Below are positions 8,702 to 16,048 of a DNA stretch of 64,000 nt, one piece after another. The DNA comes from Micromonospora sp. Llam0 (GTDB lineage Bacteria; Actinomycetota; Actinomycetes; Mycobacteriales; Micromonosporaceae): positions 3,224,001 to 3,288,000 of the forward strand of contig NZ_RJJY01000001.1 in assembly GCF_003751085.1 (NCBI RefSeq), in the 5' to 3' direction. The notes beneath the pieces are model-generated. The model had not been told where the DNA came from and made no database searches. It saw only the letters and a list, made by a program, of their open reading frames with translations. The first letter of the stretch is position 1; the number at the start of each line of letters is the position of its first letter. Made by a program: the position numbers and the translations under genes.

Positions 8702-10011
8702 GCCGCACCCCCGACGACAGTGGCCGACACCGAGGCGATCGCGTCGACCAGGATGGTCAGACCTTCGCGGGCCTCGTCCTCGGTGAGGGTCAACGGTGGC
8801 CCCATCCGTAGCACGTTGCCGTACAACCCGCCCTTGCCGACCAGCAGGCCGCCGGCCCGGCAGGCCTCGAACACGGCGGTGGTCGCGGCCGGGTCCGGGT
8901 CGCGGGTGCCGGGCCGGACGAACTCGACGGCCAGCATCAAACCTTTGCCACGCACCTCGGCGACGATCGGATGCCGCGATGCCGCCTCGGTCAGCCCGCT
9001 GCGCAGCAGCGCGCCGGTGCGGGCGGCGTTGGCCTGCAGGTCGTGGTCGCGCAGGTAGTCGAGGACGGCGACCCCGGCGGCGGTGCTGACCGGATTGCCG
9101 CCGAAGGTGGAGAACGAGATCGCCGGTACGCAGTTGAGCACGTCGGCGCGGCCGACGACACCGGCCAGGGCGAAGCCGTTGCCGATGCCCTTGGCGAAGG
9201 TCAGCAGGTCCGGGACGACGCCGTGGGCCTGGTAGCCCCAGAAGTGTTCGCCGGTGCGGCCCCAGCCGGTCTGCACCTCGTCGGAGATCAGCAGGATGCC
9301 GGACTCGTCGAGGACCTTCTTCCATTCGCCGAGCAGCCCGTCGGGGCCGTGCACGAAGCCGCCGACGCCCTGGATCGGTTCGGCGATCAGGCAGGCGACG
9401 TCACCGGCGGTCTGGGTGGCGAGGACTTCGCGCAGGTCTTCGACGGCGGCGTCGAGTTGCTCGTCGGGGCCGAGCCGGGCCAGCAGGCCGCGCAGCCGGT
9501 CACCGGAGTGCAGCCAGGAGACCTGCAGCGGGTTGAGGGCGCTGGCCGACCAGCTGCGGTGCCCGGTGATGCCCATCGTGGCGTACGACCGGCCGTGGTA
9601 GCTGTTGCGGACGGCGAGGATCTGGTGCGATCGGCGGTGGTTGGTGGCGGCCAGCAGTGCCGCCTCGTTCGCTTCGGTGCCGGAGTTGGTGAAGAAGACC
9701 CGGGCGTCGGCGATGCCCGACAGTGCGGCGATCCGCTCGGCCAGCTCCACCTGGTGGCGGATCAGGTACAGCGTCGAGGTGTGCACGACGCCGGTGGCGA
9801 GTTGGCGTTGCACCGCGTCGCGGATCTCCGGGATGTCGTAGCCGATCATGTTTGTCAGCACGCCGCCGAAGAAGTCGAGGTAGCTGCGCCCGTCGGCGCC
9901 GGTGACCCGCCGGCCGGAGCCGGAGACGATCTCCAGGGGTTCGCTGTAGTAGATCGGCATCCAGTCGGGCATCACGGCCCGGTGTCGGGCCAGCAGGTCG
10001 TCGGCGGTCAT
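8698..10011 (-). CDS. Class III aminotransferase (beta-alanine/4-aminobutyrate type)
   Basis: 437 residues, PLP-dependent omega-aminotransferase. Visible motifs are FFTNSGTEANEAA (108-118, phosphate binding), SDEVQTGWGRTG (243-254, with Asp244 contacting the PLP nitrogen) and TFAKGIGNG with Lys274 as Schiff-base lysine. The ATG at 10011 is chosen because a GGGAAGGG ribosome site lies about 10 nt upstream; longer frames would add an unrelated arginine-rich tail. Coupling to mmsA implies that its product is malonate or methylmalonate semialdehyde, made from beta-alanine or 3-aminoisobutyrate, so the pair would finish pyrimidine or valine degradation. The exact amino donor is inferred from context. 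Confidence 0.88.
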   Translation of the reverse strand: MTADDLLARHRAVMPDWMPIYYSEPLEIVSGSGRRVTGADGRSYLDFFGGVLTNMIGYDIPEIRDAVQRQLATGVVHTSTLYLIRHQVELAERIAALSGIADARVFFTNSGTEANEAALLAATNHRRSHQILAVRNSYHGRSYATMGITGHRSWSASALNPLQVSWLHSGDRLRGLLARLGPDEQLDAAVEDLREVLATQTAGDVACLIAEPIQGVGGFVHGPDGLLGEWKKVLDESGILLISDEVQTGWGRTGEHFWGYQAHGVVPDLLTFAKGIGNGFALAGVVGRADVLNCVPAISFSTFGGNPVSTAAGVAVLDYLRDHDLQANAARTGALLRSGLTEAASRHPIVAEVRGKGLMLAVEFVRPGTRDPDPAATTAVFEACRAGGLLVGKGGLYGNVLRMGPPLTLTEDEAREGLTILVDAIASVSATVVGGAA

Positions 10012-10134
10012 CGGCGGCGCCACCCTTCCCCGGGGTAAGTCGGTGCTTGCACCCTCCCACCGTGTCCGGGTGATGGGCAACTGCCAGCGTGTAGCGGCCG
10101 ACCCGGCCCGACCTGACACTCCGTCGCAGGCGTC

Positions 10135-10911
10135 CTACCGGTGCGGTGGGGCCGCCAGTTCGGGGTCGGCGGAAAGGATGCGACGGTGCAGGTCCTGTAG
10201 TTGCGGGGTGGGATCCGCGCCGAGCTCCGCGGAGAGGACCTCGCGGACTCGTTGGTAGGCCAAGAGGGCCTCCGCCGAGCGACCGCTGCGGTGCAGCGCG
10301 AGCATCAACTGCCACCAGACACGCTCGCATTCCGGCTGCTCGGTTGCCAACGCCCTCAGCTCGGCGATGAGTTCGACGTGTCGACCCAGTAGTAGATCAG
10401 CGTCGATTCGATCACTGACGGCCGTTCGGCGCTGCTCCTCCAGACGTGCGCACTCCGCCGCGATGATCGGGGTCACGGGTACACCGGCGAGCGGATCGCC
10501 ACGCCACAACTCCAACGCCTCACTCAGGTATGCCGCCACGTCCGCGGTACGTCCCAGCCCATCTGCTGCACGAGCCTCTGCAACGAGTCGCCGGAAACGG
10601 TGCGCATCCACCTGCTCCGCAGCGATGGCGAGCAGGTAGCCGGATGTATGGCGAGTAAGGACTGGCCCGTCTGCACAGAAAGGCAGGTTTCGCCGGATTC
10701 GAGAGATCAGCGAATGCAGCGTCCGCGCGGCCGTCGGCGGGGGCTCGTCCCCCCAGACAGTACGGATCAACTGCCGGTCCGAGACGACCCTGTTGGCCTG
10801 GAGTAACAGCCGAGCCAGAACGGCACGCTGCTTCCCGGCATTGATTGATATCAACTGGTCATGCCGCGCCACCAGGAATGGACCCAGCAGGCCGAATCGG
10901 ATACAGGACAT
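10135..10911 (-). CDS. SARP/AfsR-type transcriptional activator (DNA-binding + BTAD)
   Basis: 258 residues. Residues 1-95 form an OmpR-like winged helix (FGLLGPFLVAR, then AVLARLLLQANRVVSDRQLI and the RTLHSLISRIRR recognition region). Residues 100-250 form the helical BTAD domain (AHRFRRLVAEAR, ERVWWQLMLALHRSGRSAEALLAYQRVREVL). It is the short SARP form without ATPase or TPR domains. SARPs usually activate secondary-metabolite clusters in actinomycetes, but no such cluster is in this window. The ATG at 10911 has a GGGGGAGAG site upstream. Targets could be the divergent protease at 11103 or the operon ending near 10011; this is inference from position only. Confidence 0.85.
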   Translation of the reverse strand: MSCIRFGLLGPFLVARHDQLISINAGKQRAVLARLLLQANRVVSDRQLIRTVWGDEPPPTAARTLHSLISRIRRNLPFCADGPVLTRHTSGYLLAIAAEQVDAHRFRRLVAEARAADGLGRTADVAAYLSEALELWRGDPLAGVPVTPIIAAECARLEEQRRTAVSDRIDADLLLGRHVELIAELRALATEQPECERVWWQLMLALHRSGRSAEALLAYQRVREVLSAELGADPTPQLQDLHRRILSADPELAAPPHR

Positions 10912-11102
10912 GGCAACTCTCCCCCGCCGAACACAGACCTCGCGCTCAAAGTAGCCACGCCCAGCAACCACCGCGCCCGGACACAGGACGCCTTCCCCGC
11001 TCTGCTGGCGCAACCATCACGCAACCGGTACGCACCAAGCCGGGTCTAGCGTGGTCCCTGATCGACTCGACAGTCGTTCGACACACCTGACTGGAGGATG
11101 AA

Positions 11103-11978
11103 ATGCGACGAGGCAACACGGGGGAAGGACACCGGGGTCCACGGTGGCGAAATCTGCCGCACTGGGGTCAACTGGTGGCGACACTGTCGGTCGCGATGCT
11201 GGTGATTGTCGGCGGATTCGCCGCGCCAGCGAACGCTATCATCGGCGGCGAGACAGTCAGCGGCAGTTCGTACCCTTGGATGGTGGCATTTGTCCGACAC
11301 AACAACGGTACGCCCGTCGAGCAACGATTCTACTGCTCCGGGGTCCTCATCAAGCCCCAGTGGGTACTTACCGCCGCCCATTGCATGCAAGGATATCGCA
11401 GCAATGACACGGTCGTCATCGGCCGAAGTGTTCTTCGTAGCGGCGGTGGCGAGACCCGCTCGATCGCTTATGTTCGGTCGTTGTGGAACAACTCCACCTA
11501 CTGCCCGTCCGGCCGAACGGACTACTGCGACGCGGCACTGGTCCGGCTGACTACGCCATCCACCCATCCCGATATCGACCTGGCGGACCCAAACGAAGCA
11601 TCGCAGTGGGGAGTGGGGACCGCAGCGCGAGCATACGGCTACGGCCGGCGGGCAGCATCGAACTCCACTGCTGTGGGGACCCTGAAGCGGGCCCACCTTC
11701 AAGTCACCAGTCTCCGGGAAAACCACTACACGATGTTCGCGAGGGACACGACCAGTCCGATCACCGACGCCGTCTGCTTCGGCGACAGCGGCGGACCGCT
11801 GATCGTCAGCACCTCGAATGGAGCGCGCGTGGTGGGGATCGTTCGCGCGCCGACGAATCACGACCCCAGCCCTTCTGGCTGCAACCCGGGGTCTGACCAG
11901 TCCTACGTGAAGGTGGGGTACCGCGGCGGATCGGTCGACAACCGACCGGTGTTCCGCTGGATCGTCGCGACCGTCTGA
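11103..11978 (+). CDS. Secreted trypsin-like serine protease (S1A)
   Basis: 291 residues. A basic N-terminus and hydrophobic core (LVATLSVAMLVIVGGFAAPANA) form a signal peptide or short propeptide. The mature chain would begin at Ile46 (IIGGE), as in activated trypsins. The catalytic triad is His93 (TAAHC), Asp143 (YCDAALVRL) and Ser229 (CFGDSGGPL). Cysteine pairs flank the triad as in the family. The start follows a clear GGAGG at 11094-11098. A strong terminator follows the stop, so it is probably monocistronic. Substrate specificity cannot be read with certainty. Confidence 0.92.
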   Translation: MRRGNTGEGHRGPRWRNLPHWGQLVATLSVAMLVIVGGFAAPANAIIGGETVSGSSYPWMVAFVRHNNGTPVEQRFYCSGVLIKPQWVLTAAHCMQGYRSNDTVVIGRSVLRSGGGETRSIAYVRSLWNNSTYCPSGRTDYCDAALVRLTTPSTHPDIDLADPNEASQWGVGTAARAYGYGRRAASNSTAVGTLKRAHLQVTSLRENHYTMFARDTTSPITDAVCFGDSGGPLIVSTSNGARVVGIVRAPTNHDPSPSGCNPGSDQSYVKVGYRGGSVDNRPVFRWIVATV

Positions 11979-11995
11979 CCGGTCTGTTCCATAAT

Positions 11996-12030
11996 GATCC
12001 CCTGGGAGGTTCGGAACCTCTCAGGGGATC
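11996..12030 (+). terminator. Terminator of the serine protease
   Basis: A long hairpin with arms GATCCCCTGGGAGGTTC and GGAACCTCTCAGGGGATC begins 17 nt after the protease stop. One internal mismatch and almost no loop make it very stable. Confidence 0.8.
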
Positions 12031-12097
12031 ACCTAGCGATCAGTAAGTTTCGGCCCAGGCGGCGAGCCGGTTGCCGGCCTGGTCGGTAGGCCTACCC

Positions 12098-12349
12098 TCA
12101 GTCGCCCGAGCCGCCCGCATCTGCCCCCGCCTCCGACGGCGCCTCCCCGTCAGAGTCCGTGCCGCCGGAGCGTCGCCGTGTCGAACGTCCCCACAGCCAG
12201 ACACCGGTCAGGGCGCTTACCACGGCGGCGAAGGTGACCACCGACCCCGTCGCCCACGGGATGTCGCTGAACGGCGAGATCCGCTGCACAACCAGCCCGG
12301 CGAAAGCGACGGCGAACAGCAGACAGGCGATTACCCGGTCACGAAACAT
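12098..12349 (-). CDS. Small two-TM membrane protein
   Basis: 83 residues. Two membrane segments, VIACLLFAVAFAGLVV (about 6-21) and TGSVVTFAAVVSALTGVWLW (about 34-53), are followed by a basic RSTRRRSGG stretch and an acidic, Gly/Ser-rich C-terminal tail. It begins 6 bp after the stop of murD2 on the same strand and is likely translated from the same message. I do not recognise the family. Its link to cell-wall synthesis is by position only. Confidence 0.65.
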   Translation of the reverse strand: MFRDRVIACLLFAVAFAGLVVQRISPFSDIPWATGSVVTFAAVVSALTGVWLWGRSTRRRSGGTDSDGEAPSEAGADAGGSGD

Positions 12350-12355
12350 GCCGTC

Positions 12356-13759
12356 CTATATAGCACCGGTGCCCGGTGTCGTGGTGGCCGGCACTGCGGA
12401 GTTGCCGGGTGCGGCGTCCCGGTCGGGTGCGGTGTCGTGGACGGCGGCGGCGAAGACCTCGGAGCGGTGTTCGAAGTTGCGGAAGTGCCCGTAGCTGGGG
12501 GCGGCCGGGGACAGCAGCACCACCCCGTCGGCCGGGGTCAGCTCGCGGGCGAGCCGGACCGCCGCCGGGACGTCGGCGGCGCAGGCCGTGCGGACACCGG
12601 GCAGCCCGGCCAGGGTGTCGAGGATCCGGGGCCCACTGTCCGGCACGCCGATCACCGTCAACTCCAGGTCGGCGACGTGCTCGCGCAGCGGCGTGTAGTC
12701 CAGCCCCCGGTCGGTGCCGCCGACGATGACGGTCAGCGGGCGGCCGACGTACGCGTCGATCGCGTGCATCGCCGAGTACGGGCTGGTGGAGATGCTGTCG
12801 TCGACGAAGGTTAGCCCGGACGGGTCGGGGATCTCGGCGAGCCGGTGCGGCAGGCCGGCGAAACCGGCGACGGCGTCGGCGACCGCGTCCCGGTCGGCGA
12901 CGCAGTCGACGCCGAGTGCTTCGAGCACCGCCAACGCCACGCACAGGTTGCTCTCGTTGTGCCGGCCGGCCAGCGGCAGCACCGCGCGGGCGAACAGCGG
13001 CTCGGCGGCCCGGTGCAGGTACGGCCGGCCGGCCGGGCCGGGCGCGACGTGGTAGCCGTCGGGCAGGCCGGCGGCGGTCGCTTCCACGCCGAGCAGCCGC
13101 CGCGCGAGCCGGGGATCCGTACCGTTGTAAATAATCGTTTCCGGACCGTGGGCGATGATGTTGAGCTTGTCGGCGTAGTAGCGTTCCTCGCTGCCGTGCG
13201 AGTCCAGGTGCTCCGGGAACAGTGAGGTCAGGACGGCGATCCGGGGCGAGTCGGTCAGGTCGCTGCACTGGTACGAGGAGAGCTCCAGCACGTACAGGTC
13301 CGCCTCGGGCATCGCCAGCAGCGGTACGCCGATGTTGCCACCGAACGCGTTGGGCCGCCCGAGCGCGGTCAACAGGTGGCTGATCAGGCTGGACGTGGTC
13401 GACTTGCCCTTGCTGCCGGTGACGCCGACGGTCCGGGCCGCGTGGTCGGCCATCCACAGCGCAGTGCCGCCGGTGATCGGCACACCGCGTTCGCGCAGCC
13501 GCACCACCCACGGGTGGGTCTGCGGCACCCCGGGTGAGCGGACCACGACGTCGGCGGCGGTCAGTCGGGCGAAGCCGTCCTCGCCGGTGTACAGCGGCGC
13601 GGTGTCGGTGTCCCAGTCGGCCGGGACGGTCGTCGCACTGTCGTCGACGGCGACCAGCGCGGCCGGGGACTGGGCGGCGATCGCGGTCACCGCGGCCCGT
13701 CCCTCGCGGCCGGTGCCCCACACCGCGACGGATCGGCCACGCAGGTCAGCCAGGCGCAC
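12356..13759 (-). CDS. murD2: UDP-N-acetylmuramoyl-L-alanine--L-glutamate ligase (MurD2)
   Basis: 467 residues of the Mur ligase family. The ATP-binding loop is GVTGSKGKSTTSSL; ELSSYQCSDL and the central LTSLFPEHLDSHGS region are typical of MurD. The C-terminal domain carries VVLLSPAAPSYGHFRNFEHR, the MurD-type end motif. The family ligates glutamate to UDP-MurNAc-L-Ala. The divergent neighbour at 13860 is a MurL-like epimerase, which points to the MurD2 variant that adds L-Glu for later epimerisation rather than the usual D-Glu-specific MurD. The substrate stereochemistry is therefore inferred from context. The GTG at 13759 follows AAGGAG. Confidence 0.85.
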   Translation of the reverse strand: MRLADLRGRSVAVWGTGREGRAAVTAIAAQSPAALVAVDDSATTVPADWDTDTAPLYTGEDGFARLTAADVVVRSPGVPQTHPWVVRLRERGVPITGGTALWMADHAARTVGVTGSKGKSTTSSLISHLLTALGRPNAFGGNIGVPLLAMPEADLYVLELSSYQCSDLTDSPRIAVLTSLFPEHLDSHGSEERYYADKLNIIAHGPETIIYNGTDPRLARRLLGVEATAAGLPDGYHVAPGPAGRPYLHRAAEPLFARAVLPLAGRHNESNLCVALAVLEALGVDCVADRDAVADAVAGFAGLPHRLAEIPDPSGLTFVDDSISTSPYSAMHAIDAYVGRPLTVIVGGTDRGLDYTPLREHVADLELTVIGVPDSGPRILDTLAGLPGVRTACAADVPAAVRLARELTPADGVVLLSPAAPSYGHFRNFEHRSEVFAAAVHDTAPDRDAAPGNSAVPATTTPGTGAI

Positions 13760-13822
13760 CGGTCATCTCCTTCACTGCGAAAGCATGTCATCGGGCGCCG
13801 GATCGGGGGCGCAAACCGGGAC

Positions 13823-13854
13823 TAGTATGTCTGGTCGGTGATCAGTGGAGGAGG
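13823..13854 (+). promoter_or_regulatory. Promoter and ribosome site of murL
   Basis: TAGTAT at 13823-13828 is a good -10 element, and GGAGGAGG at 13847-13854 is a strong ribosome site 5 nt before GTG 13860. This decides for the 13860 start over the GTG at 13845, which overlaps the ribosome site. Confidence 0.55.
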
Positions 13855-13859
13855 TACGG

Positions 13860-15218
13860 GTGACCCGTGACGAGCTAGGACGTTTCACCGTGTTCACCTT
13901 CCCCACGCTGGAGTTCGACCCGGTGACCGGGGTGGCCGAGCTGGGCTACGCACTCACCGGCGACGACGGCGCCGAGTTGACTTTCGTCGAGCGGGTCACC
14001 TTCCCGATGCCCGACGGCGGCACCCCGCCGCCGAACGGGCCCGGGTCGACGTTCCGCCGGGTGCTGGAGCTGCTGCACCTGGTCGCCGGGGTCAGCTACT
14101 TCAAGGCGGCGGCCCCACCGGCGCTGGTGGCGCCGGCACCGCTGGGGGCTGAGGCGGTCGCGCTGGTCACCGCCGTCTACACCAAGGGCCTGGCCGAGTA
14201 CGCGTACCGCAACGATCTGCCGCACGTGCTCGACCTGGCACCGACCGTGCCGGACGGGGTGCCGGCGCCGCCGGAGCCGGTGGACACCGCCGACCGGCGG
14301 CCGTTGTCGGCGGTCGGCGGCGGCAAGGATTCGATCGTCACCCTGGAGGCGCTGCGCCGGGCCGGGTTCGACCCGGTGCCGTTCTCGGTCAACCCGAACC
14401 CGGTGATCGTCGCGGTCAACGCGGCCTCCGGGTTGCCGGCGCTGGCCGCCCGCCGGGCGTTGGACCCGCGGCTGTTCGAGCTCAACGCGGCCGGTGCGTA
14501 CAACGGGCACATTCCGGTGACCGCGATCAACTCGCTGATCGCGGTCGGTACGGCGGTGCTGCACGGCCTCGGCCCGGTGGTGATGTCCAACGAACGCTCG
14601 GCCTCGGATCCGAACCTGATCTGGAACGGACACGAGATCAACCACCAGTGGTCCAAGGGTGTCGAGGCCGAGGGGATGCTGCGGGCCACGCTGCGCGGCC
14701 ACGCCGGGCTGACCGAGCCGTACTTCTCGCTGCTGCGCACCCTGTCCGAGCTGCACATCGCCAAGCTGTACGCCCGCTCGACCGGCTACGACCCGGTGGT
14801 GACCAGCTGCAACGCGGCGTTCAAGCTGCGGGACCGCAGCGAACGCTGGTGCGGGGCGTGCCCGAAGTGCCGGTTCGTGTTCCTGGCGTTCGCACCGTTC
14901 ATGGACCGCGACCGGCTGGTCGGAATCTTCGGCGTCGACCTGCTCGCCGACCCGGCCCAGCTGGCCGGCTACCGGGAACTGCTCGGCGTCGACGGACACA
15001 AGCCGTTCGAGTGTGTCGGCGAGGTCGAGGAGTCCCTCGTCGCGTTGCGGATGCTGGCGCAGTCACCGCAGTGGCGCGACGCCCCGCTGGTACGCGAGCT
15101 GATGGCGGCGGTGCCGGAGCAGGCCTGGCCGGCGGTCGACGCCTCCGATGTGTTGCTGCCCGGCGGTCCGCACCACGTGCCGGCGGCGTACGCGAAGGTC
15201 CTCACCGCGTTGGCCTGA
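13860..15218 (+). CDS. murL: UDP-MurNAc-L-Ala-L-Glu epimerase (MurL)
   Basis: 452 residues. A PP-loop-type ATP site, SAVGGGKDSIVTLEAL (150-165), and a CGACPKCRFVFLAF cysteine cluster around residues 328-341 match the MurL family. MurL uses ATP to epimerise the terminal L-Glu of UDP-MurNAc-L-Ala-L-Glu to D-Glu. With MurD2 it replaces the glutamate racemase plus D-Glu-specific MurD route. Other conserved-looking parts are NPNPVIVAVN, VMSNERSAS and NGHEINHQWSKG. The gene is divergent from murD2 with about 100 bp between the starts, so both may share a control region. The assignment rests on family recognition and on the pairing. Confidence 0.85.
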   Translation: MTRDELGRFTVFTFPTLEFDPVTGVAELGYALTGDDGAELTFVERVTFPMPDGGTPPPNGPGSTFRRVLELLHLVAGVSYFKAAAPPALVAPAPLGAEAVALVTAVYTKGLAEYAYRNDLPHVLDLAPTVPDGVPAPPEPVDTADRRPLSAVGGGKDSIVTLEALRRAGFDPVPFSVNPNPVIVAVNAASGLPALAARRALDPRLFELNAAGAYNGHIPVTAINSLIAVGTAVLHGLGPVVMSNERSASDPNLIWNGHEINHQWSKGVEAEGMLRATLRGHAGLTEPYFSLLRTLSELHIAKLYARSTGYDPVVTSCNAAFKLRDRSERWCGACPKCRFVFLAFAPFMDRDRLVGIFGVDLLADPAQLAGYRELLGVDGHKPFECVGEVEESLVALRMLAQSPQWRDAPLVRELMAAVPEQAWPAVDASDVLLPGGPHHVPAAYAKVLTALA

Positions 15219-15364
15219 GGTCCGGTTCGCGACGGCGCCGCATGCACGATGGGCAACCGCGCCCGGAACGTACAAGGATGTCGCATTTCGCGGACGGCTG
15301 CCGATTCACGATCTTCTTCCTTAACCTTAACAACAGCCGAGCATTGCTCCAGAAGGGACCGGGC

Positions 15365-15622
15365 ATGATCAGGTTCATCCGGAACGCTGTTGTCGTCATG
15401 GTGCTGGCCGTCTCCTCCAGTCTCGTCGCCGCCGCACCGGCCCAGGCCTATTTCCCCGCCCCACCGGTCGGTTCGCTGATCGACGTCACCTTCTGGACGA
15501 ACTCCGGTCATACCACCGAGGTCGGCCGCTGGCTCTACGGAATCTGCGACGGCACCTACACGGACGAGCTCTGGGGCCAACGGACCAAGTACTACAGCTG
15601 GCGAGAGTATCCCTGCCACTGA
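15365..15622 (+). CDS. Small secreted protein, DUF6289-like
   Basis: 85 residues. The signal peptide MIRFIRNAVVVMVLAVSSSLVAAAPAQA ends at a typical AQA cleavage site. It is followed by a mature domain of about 57 residues with two cysteines (GICDGTY and the C-terminal EYPCH) and several tyrosines. Length, signal peptide and the WGQRTKYYS pattern resemble the DUF6289 group of small actinobacterial exported proteins, whose role is unknown. AAGGGACC precedes the ATG by about 6 nt. Confidence 0.7.
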   Translation: MIRFIRNAVVVMVLAVSSSLVAAAPAQAYFPAPPVGSLIDVTFWTNSGHTTEVGRWLYGICDGTYTDELWGQRTKYYSWREYPCH

Positions 15623-15645
15623 TCCCATCGGTTGCCCATACCCGC

Positions 15646-16047
15646 CTACATGTGGCGGTCGTCGACCAGGTGCGGCTGCCAGCAGCCGGTGCCGCAGCTT
15701 CCGGTGTGTACGGCGAGGATCCGCAGGCCGGGCAGCACGTCGGCGAGCCGGTCGGCGGCTCGACGCAGCTGATCGTGGTGCTCGGCCTCGCTGACCGGGT
15801 TGCCGGCGCAGTCGGCGTGCCCGGCCAGCACCAGAGTGCCGCTGCCATGCGCGGTCCGGGAGACGCCCACCGCGTCCAGCAGCCGGGTCAGTTCCGCCGG
15901 GTCGGCGGTGGCCAGCACCCGGTCCGCGCCCGGCTCGGTGATCAGGTCGAGGTGGTCGACGCCGAGCCGGTCGCGGACCCACTGCCCGAGCGGCCCGTGA
16001 ATCCGGCCGTCGATGCAGGTCACCACGGTGGCGAACCGGTCCGGCAC
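15646..16047 (-). CDS. Beta-carbonic-anhydrase-like zinc protein
   Basis: 133 residues, shorter than classical beta-carbonic anhydrases (about 200). It keeps both zinc motifs: Cys11-x-Asp13-x-Arg15 (TCIDGRI) and His77-x-x-Cys80 (GHADCAGN). It may interconvert CO2 and bicarbonate, or act only as a structural or binding relative. Its GTG lies 1 nt after the stop of the SulP transporter, with the transporter's GGAGGTG end as ribosome site, so both are made from one mRNA. SulP transporters with carbonic-anhydrase partners or fusions are known elsewhere. A CysCys motif, SCGTGC, near the C-terminus is an unusual extra. Confidence 0.7.
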   Translation of the reverse strand: MPDRFATVVTCIDGRIHGPLGQWVRDRLGVDHLDLITEPGADRVLATADPAELTRLLDAVGVSRTAHGSGTLVLAGHADCAGNPVSEAEHHDQLRRAADRLADVLPGLRILAVHTGSCGTGCWQPHLVDDRHM

Positions 16048-16048
16048 T

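Noticed and set aside
8702..9325. A 5' extension of the mmsA frame over the aminotransferase
   Set aside because: The extension is out-of-frame aminotransferase sequence; the family start and the ATGA overlap lie at 8701.
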